From NCBI GenBank assembly GCA_002440085.1, contig DJRM01000118.1, positions 7,809-40,543 on the forward strand: 32,735 nucleotides of DNA. The letters run 5' to 3'. The notes beneath the pieces are model-generated. The model did not search any database, was not told the origin of the DNA, and worked only from the letters and a program-made list of their open reading frames with translations. Below, piece by piece: positions 23,925 to 31,915 of this stretch (its first letter is position 1; every line of letters begins with the position of its first letter). A program made the translations under genes and the position numbers. Source of the DNA: Bacteroidales bacterium UBA6360. GTDB taxonomy: Bacteria > Bacteroidota > Bacteroidia > Bacteroidales > UBA932.

Positions 23925-26138
23925 ATGAAACGAAAAATTCTCATATACACATTGAGCGCGATGGCGGCACTAATCTGCCTGTCAACAGCATCGCAGGCAG
24001 CCCCGGCGAGGAAAGCTCTGATTGTCTACACCCAACCCGATGGAACGACTTTCAGAGGCTATGTACGAGGAGACGAATTCTGCCACTACAGAACCACTGA
24101 ATCCGGACGCATCATTGCCAGAGACGCCGACGGCTGGTGGTGCTATGCCTCATACGACGAGTCGGGAGACATAAATGTTTCAGGGACACGGGTAAGCGCG
24201 GCAAATGCCGCCGTGTCAACATTTTCAGCGAGGAACGACCGGCAATTCTATCCGAAAGTGTCAGAGCGCAGACGTATTTTCAGCGAAAATGTGGCCAGGA
24301 AGCCGATGATGAGGAATTTTCTCGCACAGAACGGCGCAACTACAAAAAGCGGAGCTGCGGCAAGGCAGAAACACGGAATCATCATCCTCGCGGCATTCAA
24401 GGACGTGCCGTTCAAGTACAGCAGGGAATATTTCGTCAACATGCTGACGCAGGAAGGCTATTCCTACAACGGGGCGACCGGTAGCGCAATCGACTACTTC
24501 AACGACCAGTTCGGCGGACTTGTGGATTTCAGCTTTGACGTGTCCGAGGTCGTGACGCTGCCTGAGAACAGGGAATATTACGGAGGAAACGATGATAATG
24601 ATAACGACCAGAATCCGGAACAGATGATCGTAGATGCCTGCAAGTTAGCAGCGAAGAACGGAACCGACTTCTCGAAATATGACGACGACAACGACGGGTA
24701 CGTGGACAACGTGTTCGTGTTCTTTTCCGGGGGAGACGAGGCGGACGGTGCCGGAGAGGACTGCATCTGGTCTCATGCCTACTACATAGAATCCGGTGCA
24801 AGAAAGACCCTGACTCTCAACGGGAAAAATATTGACAGCTATGCATGCACCGCCGAACTGACGCCGAAATATGAAGAGCGCAGAGGCGTCTATGGCCAAA
24901 CCGGGTTCAAACTTGCAGGAATAGGGACATTCTGCCACGAATACAGCCACACATTCGGACTTCCGGATCTTTACGACACCGACTATGAAAAAAGCGGAGG
25001 ACAGGCGGAGGCGATGTGGTACGTCACGGGGCTGATGGACGGAGGCAACATGAACAATGACGGCAATACACCTCCGTTCTACAACGCCATTGACAGGGAA
25101 TATCTCGGAATCAGCACCCCGATTATGCTTACCGACGGAGTTCACGAAATCGAACCAATCAACAGAAACGGAGTATATTACAAAATAGACACGCCTACAG
25201 ACGATGAGTATTTTCTGATTGAATGCAGGGAAAACACATCCTGGGACAAATACATCGGAGGGAAAGGACTCCTTGTCTACCATATAGACAAATCCAATAA
25301 TATCGCTGGGAAATCGGACAATTATGGAAAGGTTCTGACATCCACGGAAAGATGGAACTACTACAACGAGGTCAATTGCCGCCCGGACAGGCAGTGCGCC
25401 GACATCATAGAAGCCGACCCTCGTGTCATTGGTCAGGCCCGCAAGGGCAAGAAATTCTCCCCGTCCGAGTCTCAGACAGCAAAGATATTTTTCCCGTCAG
25501 GACAGTACAGCAGCCTTGACGCATCAGACGGGCTGACATGCTGGGACGAAAAAGAGCGGTGCGACGCAAAGCTCAGCGGGATTGCATTGCTCGGAAACGG
25601 AAATGTCCGGTTGACTGTTTCCGGCATAGGAACGGTGGTGACAAAGGATGTGTTCCAGAATGCGGTGATACTGAACATTTTGAATGCCAATGCCGTGGAT
25701 GAGATAAGCGTGACATGCTCCTCCGGAAAGGAATACAATGCGGCAAGTTACGAAAGCGGGAAATATTCCGTCCTGATCGACGGCCTGAAGCCTGGAACTG
25801 ACTACACTGCGACCGTGACAATAAACGCCGGGGATTCGCAGAATGATGTCCGCACGGTTTCATTTACGACGGCAAAGAATGACGGTTCCATGCCACGGAT
25901 AGCTTTTAGTGCCAGAGGGCGGAATATCAACGGCAGTTTCAATGTCGGAGCCGGCCTGCCGCTCATTGTGGAGAATGTCACAGACAAGGATGGAGTCACA
26001 TGGTACCTTGACGAGAAGGAGATACAAGTCGGTAAATCGAACTATTATGTAATCGACAAGGGCGGCCTGCTTAAAGCTGTGGTTCATCATGCGGACGGAA
26101 GCAAGACCGTTATAAGGAAAAGTATTGTCATACAATAA
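23925..26138 (+). CDS. M6 family metalloprotease (immune inhibitor A-like), secreted
   Basis: A 737-residue exported protease. The signal peptide ends near residue 26 (STASQAA). A pro-region with an RTTESGRIIARDADGWW pattern leads to the M6 domain. The zinc motif HEYSHTFGLPDLYD begins at H338 (HExxH at 338-342), and a Ca-binding-like stretch YDDDNDGYVDN is at 252-262. The Met-turn-like region follows in VTGLMDGGNMN. C-terminal parts (about 595-660) look like a fibronectin-III module, and a further beta-rich domain ends the protein. The open frame reaches upstream to 23787, but the chosen ATG starts the signal peptide. It probably digests proteins outside the cell; a small lipoprotein gene follows. 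Confidence 0.9.
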   Translation: MKRKILIYTLSAMAALICLSTASQAAPARKALIVYTQPDGTTFRGYVRGDEFCHYRTTESGRIIARDADGWWCYASYDESGDINVSGTRVSAANAAVSTFSARNDRQFYPKVSERRRIFSENVARKPMMRNFLAQNGATTKSGAAARQKHGIIILAAFKDVPFKYSREYFVNMLTQEGYSYNGATGSAIDYFNDQFGGLVDFSFDVSEVVTLPENREYYGGNDDNDNDQNPEQMIVDACKLAAKNGTDFSKYDDDNDGYVDNVFVFFSGGDEADGAGEDCIWSHAYYIESGARKTLTLNGKNIDSYACTAELTPKYEERRGVYGQTGFKLAGIGTFCHEYSHTFGLPDLYDTDYEKSGGQAEAMWYVTGLMDGGNMNNDGNTPPFYNAIDREYLGISTPIMLTDGVHEIEPINRNGVYYKIDTPTDDEYFLIECRENTSWDKYIGGKGLLVYHIDKSNNIAGKSDNYGKVLTSTERWNYYNEVNCRPDRQCADIIEADPRVIGQARKGKKFSPSESQTAKIFFPSGQYSSLDASDGLTCWDEKERCDAKLSGIALLGNGNVRLTVSGIGTVVTKDVFQNAVILNILNANAVDEISVTCSSGKEYNAASYESGKYSVLIDGLKPGTDYTATVTINAGDSQNDVRTVSFTTAKNDGSMPRIAFSARGRNINGSFNVGAGLPLIVENVTDKDGVTWYLDEKEIQVGKSNYYVIDKGGLLKAVVHHADGSKTVIRKSIVIQ

Positions 26139-26145
26139 AGGCAAG

Positions 26146-26574
26146 ATGATGAAATGTTTTTACAGAATGGCAGCAGCTGGAACGATTGTCCTATCGCTGG
26201 CAGGATGCAAGGAAAAAATTGGCAATGGGAATATAAGACCGGAAGCATCTGATGAAATTGTGTTCACCATTTCCGGAGCAAATGTATTCGACTATAATGA
26301 ACAGACATGGCAGGACGGAGGCAATACCGACAGGAACACCTTCATCTTGGTTTCCGATGATGGAAATGAATGGCTGAATGTAAGATGCTCCGAATTTCCG
26401 GAGCAAGCCGGGCAGATAGTCTACGCAGAATTGGAATGGAAGACCTCAGGAATGGATAAATCTACAAAGAAGGATGTCGATATGGAAGTCTTGCAGTCCG
26501 TAGAAAGTGCGAAGATAATATCTCTCTGGAATAAGAAAAATTCAATCCTCATCGGCCTGCCAAATGCAAGATAA
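26146..26574 (+). CDS. Small lipoprotein next to the M6 protease, unknown function
   Basis: A 142-residue protein starting at tandem ATGs, with lipobox LAGC (Cys at residue 21). The mature part is mixed alpha/beta with no family I recognise; FTISGANVFDYNEQTW and IVYAELEWKTSG look like beta strands of a small sandwich. It starts 7 bases after the M6 stop, so it is co-transcribed with the protease. An inhibitor, a chaperone or a surface anchor for the protease are possible. Its stop lies 4 bases before the chosen nadE start. Confidence 0.68.
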   Translation: MMKCFYRMAAAGTIVLSLAGCKEKIGNGNIRPEASDEIVFTISGANVFDYNEQTWQDGGNTDRNTFILVSDDGNEWLNVRCSEFPEQAGQIVYAELEWKTSGMDKSTKKDVDMEVLQSVESAKIISLWNKKNSILIGLPNAR

Positions 26575-26578
26575 TGTT

Positions 26579-28609
26579 ATGAAGGACTACGGTTTTGTGA
26601 GAGTGACGGCGGCGGTTCCGGTGGTGAGCCTGGCCGACCCGGAGAGGAACGCGGAAAAGATTTGCTCTCTGATTGACTTGGCAGAAGAAAAGAAAGCCTC
26701 GCTTGTAGTGTTTCCCGAACTGTGCGTCACGGGCTATAGCTGCGCCGACCTTTTCGGGCAGGCTCTGCTGATTGAAGCGGCGGAGAAGGCCGTGGAGTCG
26801 ATTGCCTCGCACACCGAGGGCGTCTCTGCCGCTGTCGTTGTCGGCGTTCCGGTACGTTTCAGAGGACATCTCTATAACTGCGCGGTCATTCTGCACCGTG
26901 GGAAGGTCCGCGGCATCGTTCCGAAGATTAACCTGCCGAACTACGGGGAGTTCTACGAATGCCGCTGGTTCACTTCAGGGGCCGAGTTCATGAGGACTCC
27001 GGCTGAAATTGTCTATGCCGGGCAGAAGACCATGATGGGGACCAATCAGATTTTTTCAATCGGCAGGGCATCGTTCGCCGTGGAGATATGCGAAGACCTG
27101 TGGACTCCGCTGCCGCCGTCTTCGTACCACAGCGTCGCAGGTGCGCTTCTGACAGTAAACCTGTCGGCAAGCAATGAGGTAATCGGCAAGAACGGATACC
27201 GCAAGGAGCTTGTCTCGATGCAGTCGGCAAGGACTCTCGGAGGATATGTCTACTGCTCCGCCGGCTACGGAGAGTCCACGCAGGATCTCGTCTACTCGGG
27301 CGCGGCGCTGATTGCGGAAAACGGGCAGATACTTGCGGAAAACACGCGGTTCAGTCTCACGGACTCGCTGCTCATGGCTGACCTGGATGTCGAAAGGCTC
27401 GAAACTCTCCGGCAAAAGAGCAGCACATTCAGCGCGGTTCTTCCGGACGGGAGTGGCGCTGCCTGGAAAGCCGGTTACAGACACATTGAACTCGGAGCGG
27501 CCGCCCAGACGGACTTCTCCGATGATTTGCTGCACGGGATTGATCCGCATCCGTTCGTGCCGGGCGGCTATGCTGGAGCTTTGGACGCGCGCTGCAAGGA
27601 AGTGACTGATATTCAGGTAGAAGGACTGCTTACAAGGCTTGCCCATATTAACTGCAAAAGCGCGGTCATCGGAATCTCAGGAGGACTCGACAGCACGCTC
27701 GCCCTGCTCGTGACGGTGCAGGCGTTCGACAGGTTAGGATGGGAGCGCAGCCGCATCATCGGAGTGACGATGCCAGGCTACGGCACGACAGACAGGACTT
27801 ACCACAACGCGCTCGACCTGATGGCGGCGCTCGGCGTCACGGCAAGGGAAATCCCGATTGCAGCGGCCTGCGACCGCCATCTTCTCGACATCGGACACGA
27901 CAAGAACATTCATGACGTGACATACGAAAATTCCCAGGCGCGTGAGCGTACACAGATTCTGATGGACATAGCGAACCAGACCGGCGGCATAGTGGTCGGC
28001 ACCGGCGACCTCTCGGAACTCGCGCTCGGCTGGGCAACCTACAACGGCGACCACATGTCCATGTATGCCGTGAATGCCAGCATCCCGAAGACTCTCGTGC
28101 GGCATCTCGTAAGATGGACAGCGGACAGGATTGACGGAGTGACAACCGGAGCGGAGGGCTCTGCAAACGGCAAGAGGGAGACAAGGAGAGGGACGGAAAG
28201 AACCGGAACAGAAAGTTCAGGGGCGGCAAGGACGGCCAGGGACATACTGATAGACATCACCCAGACGCCTGTGAGTCCGGAACTCCTCCCGGCAGGAAAA
28301 GACGGGAAGATTCTTCAGGTGACGGAAGATCTCGTCGGCCCGTATGAGCTGCACGACTTCTTCCTATACAATTTCTTCCGCTTCGGATATGCGCCGGATA
28401 AGCTTCAGTTCCTCGCGGAGAAAGCCTTTGCAGGCAGCTATGACAGCGCCACCATCGGCAAATGGCTCCGCACCTTCATCCGCCGCTTCTTCTCCCAGCA
28501 GTTCAAGCGATCCTGCCTCCCCGACGGTCCGAAAGTCGGCAGCGTCACCCTCTCCCCGCGCGGCGACTGGAGAATGCCTTCCGACGCGAGCGCGAAACTG
28601 TTTTTATAG
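26579..28609 (+). CDS. nadE: Glutamine-dependent NAD+ synthetase
   Basis: A 676-residue two-domain enzyme making NAD+ from deamido-NAD+, ATP and glutamine, the last step of NAD synthesis. The N-terminal nitrilase-type glutaminase has E47 in FPELCVTGYS, K116 in VPKINLPNYGEF and C171 in EICEDLW. The synthetase domain has the pyrophosphatase loop SGGLDS at 367-372 and GTGDLSELALGW further on. About 30 low-complexity residues rich in Arg, Thr, Gly and Glu at 524-553 interrupt the usually compact link before DILIDITQTPVSPELLP. An ATG 15 bases upstream overlaps the previous gene and is less likely. Confidence 0.95.
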   Translation: MKDYGFVRVTAAVPVVSLADPERNAEKICSLIDLAEEKKASLVVFPELCVTGYSCADLFGQALLIEAAEKAVESIASHTEGVSAAVVVGVPVRFRGHLYNCAVILHRGKVRGIVPKINLPNYGEFYECRWFTSGAEFMRTPAEIVYAGQKTMMGTNQIFSIGRASFAVEICEDLWTPLPPSSYHSVAGALLTVNLSASNEVIGKNGYRKELVSMQSARTLGGYVYCSAGYGESTQDLVYSGAALIAENGQILAENTRFSLTDSLLMADLDVERLETLRQKSSTFSAVLPDGSGAAWKAGYRHIELGAAAQTDFSDDLLHGIDPHPFVPGGYAGALDARCKEVTDIQVEGLLTRLAHINCKSAVIGISGGLDSTLALLVTVQAFDRLGWERSRIIGVTMPGYGTTDRTYHNALDLMAALGVTAREIPIAAACDRHLLDIGHDKNIHDVTYENSQARERTQILMDIANQTGGIVVGTGDLSELALGWATYNGDHMSMYAVNASIPKTLVRHLVRWTADRIDGVTTGAEGSANGKRETRRGTERTGTESSGAARTARDILIDITQTPVSPELLPAGKDGKILQVTEDLVGPYELHDFFLYNFFRFGYAPDKLQFLAEKAFAGSYDSATIGKWLRTFIRRFFSQQFKRSCLPDGPKVGSVTLSPRGDWRMPSDASAKLFL

Positions 28610-28621
28610 TGAATTTTTTAC

Positions 28622-28629
28622 TATTTTTG
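28622..28629 (+). promoter_or_regulatory. Promoter (-7 element) of gltX
   Basis: TATTTTTG fits TAnnTTTG, 21 bases before the gltX start, in an AT-rich gap. The -33 region has only a near match (CTG at 28598-28600). Confidence 0.5.
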
Positions 28630-28650
28630 CAGGAAATTTTACAGACCATT

Positions 28651-30297
28651 ATGGAAAGAAGAACACGAGTGAGATTCGCGCCGTCGCCGACGGGACCGCT
28701 TCACATGGGAGGAGTCAGGACAGCGCTTTATAACTATCTGTACGCCAAGCAGCACGGCGGGGATTTCATCATCAGGATTGAGGACACGGACTCGCAGAGG
28801 TTCGTTCCCGGGGCGGAGGCCTACATCATCGAGGCCCTGAACTGGTGCGGAATCATTCCGGACGAGGGAGTCGACGAGAACGGCAAGGTCGTGGAGGTCG
28901 CTTCCGAAAGGCATCCGCACGCGCCGTACAGACAGAGCCAGAGGCGCGGAATCTATCGGAAATATGCTGAAGAGCTGGTAGAGAAGGGCTTTGCCTACTA
29001 TGCGTTCGACACGGCCGAGGAGCTTTCAAAGATCCGCACGGAGATGGAGGAGCGCAAGGAGACCTTCATCTACAACCATTCCACACGCATGAGCCTGCGC
29101 AATTCCCTCAGCCTCCCGGAGGACGAGGTGAAGAGGCTGCTTGAGGAGCGCACGGACTGGACCATACGCTTCAAGATGCCGCAGGACAGGGTCGTGAAGA
29201 TGGACGACCTCATCCGCGGCCATGTGGAGGTAAATTCCGGAACTCTCGACGACAAGGTGCTCTGGAAAAGGGCGGACGAGCTCCCGACCTACCACCTCGC
29301 GAACATCGTCGATGACCACCTGATGGAAATCACCGAGGTCATCCGGGGCGAAGAGTGGCTGCCGTCGCTCCCGCTCCACTACCTGCTCTATGAGGCGTTC
29401 GGCTGGCAGGACACGATGCCGCGCTTCGCACACCTTTCGCTTCTTCTCAAGCCGGACGGCAAGGGCAAGCTCAGCAAGAGGGACGGCGACAGGCTCGGTT
29501 TCCCGGTGTTCCCGCTCCGGTGGGTCAATGCCGAGGGCGAGGTTTCGCGCGGCTACCGCGAGGACGGGTATTTTCCCGAGGCATTCGTGAATATGCTGGC
29601 GATGCTCGGCTGGAATCCGGGCGACGACCGCGAGCTTTTCACGATGCCTGAGCTGATCGAGGCGTTCTCGCTCGAAAGGGTTGTGATGCACGGCGCGAAG
29701 TTCAACCCGGAGAAGGCTAAGTGGTACAACAAGGAGTATCTCCGCAAGAAGAGCGACCACGAGCTGACGAAGCTCTTCAAGCCTGTTCTGGCGGAGCACG
29801 GCATCACGGTGATGTGCCCTAAGTGCGCGGAGAAACATGGCGTGGAATACCGCCCGGAGCCGGATTTTGCCGGGAAGTGGTTTCCGAAGGCATACGTCGA
29901 GAAGGTTGTGGGACTCATCAAGGAAAGGGCGACGTTCGTCGCGGATTTCTGGGACATAGCGTCATATCTTTTCGTGGCACCTACGGAGTATGTCGAGAAG
30001 GACGCGGCGAAGTTCTGGAAGAGCGAAAATGTGTCTCTTGCGCTTCAGACGGCAAAGTTCATTGAGGATTTCGCGGACAAGGTGGGCAAGGTGGGCTTCA
30101 CTAAGGAGGCGCTCGAAGGGCCGCTTGAGGAGTTCATCCGGGGCAACGAGTGGCCGATGGGGAAGGTGATGAACTGCCTGCGTCTTGCACTTGTGGGCGC
30201 GTCGAGCGGACTGGGCATCGCAGACATCGTGACGCTCATCGGTCGCGACGAGTTTGCCCGCAGGATTGACAATGCGGTCGCCAAATTGGGAAAGTAG
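28651..30297 (+). CDS. gltX: Glutamyl-tRNA synthetase
   Basis: A 548-residue class I aminoacyl-tRNA synthetase charging tRNA-Glu. The HIGH-type motif is HMGG at 18-21 within FAPSPTGPLHMGG, the KMSKS-type motif is KLSKR at 273-277. IRIEDTDSQR and the FVNMLAMLGWNPGDD region fit the family. A CxxC pair (C389, C392; CPKCAEKHG) stands in the anticodon-binding part, which I do not remember as typical and which may bind a metal. The open frame starts further upstream at 28462, inside nadE, but the ATG at 28651 begins the family N-terminus. Confidence 0.95.
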   Translation: MERRTRVRFAPSPTGPLHMGGVRTALYNYLYAKQHGGDFIIRIEDTDSQRFVPGAEAYIIEALNWCGIIPDEGVDENGKVVEVASERHPHAPYRQSQRRGIYRKYAEELVEKGFAYYAFDTAEELSKIRTEMEERKETFIYNHSTRMSLRNSLSLPEDEVKRLLEERTDWTIRFKMPQDRVVKMDDLIRGHVEVNSGTLDDKVLWKRADELPTYHLANIVDDHLMEITEVIRGEEWLPSLPLHYLLYEAFGWQDTMPRFAHLSLLLKPDGKGKLSKRDGDRLGFPVFPLRWVNAEGEVSRGYREDGYFPEAFVNMLAMLGWNPGDDRELFTMPELIEAFSLERVVMHGAKFNPEKAKWYNKEYLRKKSDHELTKLFKPVLAEHGITVMCPKCAEKHGVEYRPEPDFAGKWFPKAYVEKVVGLIKERATFVADFWDIASYLFVAPTEYVEKDAAKFWKSENVSLALQTAKFIEDFADKVGKVGFTKEALEGPLEEFIRGNEWPMGKVMNCLRLALVGASSGLGIADIVTLIGRDEFARRIDNAVAKLGK

Positions 30298-30300
30298 GTC

Positions 30301-30413
30301 AGAGGAAAGATCTCTCACTCCGTTCGAGATGACAGGAATGCTTTGAGACGGGAATTTATGCGAACCTGTCATTCCGAGCGAAAACGAAATGAAGTCGAGG
30401 AATCCTTAAAATT
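30301..30413. repeat. Palindromic intergenic repeat between gltX and rpiB
   Basis: ATGACAGG (30329-30336) and CCTGTCAT (30365-30372) form an inverted repeat, flanked by CTCCGTTCGAG and by CCGAGCGAAAACGAAATG. The same kind of phrase recurs between genes in many Bacteroidales genomes, from memory, and resembles a pair of REP-like sequences. It forms the upstream part of the open frame in front of rpiB, which is therefore not coding. Confidence 0.6.
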
Positions 30414-30420
30414 GAATATC

Positions 30421-30852
30421 ATGAAAATAGGAATATGCAGCGACCACGCGGGAGTGGAATACAAGGCGACGATAATCGAGACCCTGAAGAAAGAGGGATA
30501 TGAGATGGTGAACTTCGGCACCGACAGCACCGAGAGCATGGACTATCCGGACGTGGCGCATCCGCTCGCCCTCGCCGTCGAGAAGGGAGAGGTCGATCTG
30601 GGCATCGCGCTCTGCGGCACCGGCAACGGAATGGCGATTACCCTCAACAAGCATCAGGGCATACGCGCAGGACTCGCATGGAACGTCGAAATCGGAAAGC
30701 TCGTGAAGGAGCACAACAACGCGAATGTGCTTGTGATGCCGGCACGGTTCATCCCGATTGAGACCGCCCTTGAGATTGTTCACGCATGGCTGAACGATAC
30801 ATTTCAAGGGGGCCGCCATCTTCGCAGAATTGAAAAGATACCAGTGAAATAA
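30421..30852 (+). CDS. rpiB: Ribose 5-phosphate isomerase B
   Basis: A 143-residue RpiB/LacAB-family enzyme interconverting ribulose 5-phosphate and ribose 5-phosphate in the pentose phosphate pathway. It has SDHAGVEYK at 7-15, the active-site Cys65 in ALCGTGNG, the HNNANVL stretch, and the C-terminal FQGGRHLRRIEKI phosphate-binding region. The length is normal. The frame is open 78 bases further upstream, but that part is the palindromic repeat. The last codons form one arm of element copy B. Confidence 0.95.
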   Translation: MKIGICSDHAGVEYKATIIETLKKEGYEMVNFGTDSTESMDYPDVAHPLALAVEKGEVDLGIALCGTGNGMAITLNKHQGIRAGLAWNVEIGKLVKEHNNANVLVMPARFIPIETALEIVHAWLNDTFQGGRHLRRIEKIPVK

Positions 30853-30973
30853 TACGCTAAAAAGCGGATTGCGGCGTTGGACTTCAATAATTTAAATCCT
30901 CACAACCATCAGGTTGCTGCGGTTTAAATTTTTCGTCCGCCTTGCACTCCATCTTTTTATCGCATCATTTCAA
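30844..30973 (-). repeat. Dispersed structured intergenic element, copy B
   Basis: Copy B, read on the minus strand. The outer arms (30973-30953 and 30864-30844) match at 17 of 21 positions, and two of the mismatches become G-U on the minus strand. Inside are the helix AATTTAAA/TTTAAATT (30930-30923 and 30896-30889) and the hairpin CAACC-TGAT-GGTTG (30916-30903). The small third hairpin is eroded. It fills most of the gap between rpiB and truB, opposite to their transcription, and its 3' arm covers the last codons of rpiB. Confidence 0.75.
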
Positions 30974-31000
30974 TCTAAGCTGTTTTCTAATTACTTTTAT

Positions 31001-31915
31001 ATGATGACTATAACGCCCGATACTGTTATTGCCACATTGAGACACAATATTGAGGACTATCCCGACGGGATAGTCCTTGCTGTTGACAAGCCCTACCGCT
31101 GGACCTCAGCAGATGTCATCCGCAAGGTCAAGTGGCTCGCGTGCAGGCATTTCGGGAGGAAGAACCTGAAAGTGGGCCATGCAGGGACGCTCGACCCGCT
31201 TGCCAACGGCGTGCTGCTCGTGTGCATCGGCAACGCGACAAAACGAGCAGAACAGCTTCAGGCGCATGACAAGGAATACATAGCCGGCATATCGTTCGGT
31301 GCGACGACACCGTCCTACGACCTCGAAAAGGACATCGACCGCCGTTTCCCGACAGACAATGTCAGCGAGTCCTCCGTCCGCGAGGCTCTGAAAGGCTTCC
31401 TCGGCGAGCAGGAGCAGGTCGCTCCCCTTTTCAGCGCCAAGTCTGTCGATGGTGTCCGCGCCTACGAACTGGCACGCAGGCTTTACCGCAAGCAGATGGC
31501 GGCTTCCGTCTTCGATGCCCACGCCGCCGACCTGATACGCACCTCACGCATCCGCATCGACGAACTCGAGCTTCTGAACTTCAGCCCCGACGGCACGCCG
31601 GCGCACGCCCCGTCAATGTCTCCCGACTACAGCGGAATGACCGAACAGGAAATCGCCCGCGCCAAGGAAAAGGACAGCCGCATCCACATCACCGACATCA
31701 CGCCCCTCCACCTCCCTCTCGCCGAAGTCCGCATCACCTGCACCAAAGGCACCTACATCCGCGCCTTCGCCCGCGACCTCGGCGAGTCCCTCAACTCCGG
31801 TGCCTTCCTAAGCTACCTCATCCGCTCCCGCAGCGGCGACTACCCCCTCTCCCAGGCCCTCACCATGGCTCAGGTCTACGCCCTGTTTCAAAGACAGACA
31901 TATGTCTTAATCTAA
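31001..31915 (+). CDS. truB: tRNA pseudouridine synthase B
   Basis: A 304-residue enzyme that makes pseudouridine 55 in the tRNA T-loop. The catalytic D65 stands in HAGTLDPLANGVLL; KGTYIRAFARDLGESL near residue 250 is the second family motif. It is longer than most bacterial TruB of this phylum because of about 20 extra N-terminal residues and an insert at about 195-225 (DGTPAHAPSMSPDYSG). The frame is open upstream to 30914, but this part is element copy B. Tandem ATGs start the gene. Its stop codon overlaps that of the next, convergent gene by 9 bases. Confidence 0.93.
   Translation: MMTITPDTVIATLRHNIEDYPDGIVLAVDKPYRWTSADVIRKVKWLACRHFGRKNLKVGHAGTLDPLANGVLLVCIGNATKRAEQLQAHDKEYIAGISFGATTPSYDLEKDIDRRFPTDNVSESSVREALKGFLGEQEQVAPLFSAKSVDGVRAYELARRLYRKQMAASVFDAHAADLIRTSRIRIDELELLNFSPDGTPAHAPSMSPDYSGMTEQEIARAKEKDSRIHITDITPLHLPLAEVRITCTKGTYIRAFARDLGESLNSGAFLSYLIRSRSGDYPLSQALTMAQVYALFQRQTYVLI
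31054..31076. repeat. Perfect inverted repeat inside truB
   Basis: GGACTATCCC, loop GAC, GGGATAGTCC; one more A-T pair and two G-U pairs extend it. It covers codons about 18-26 of truB. Confidence 0.85.

Noticed and set aside
29026..29838. A 270-codon open frame on the minus strand
   Set aside because: Antisense to gltX, with the His/Arg/Leu-rich composition typical of a shadow frame in GC-rich codons.
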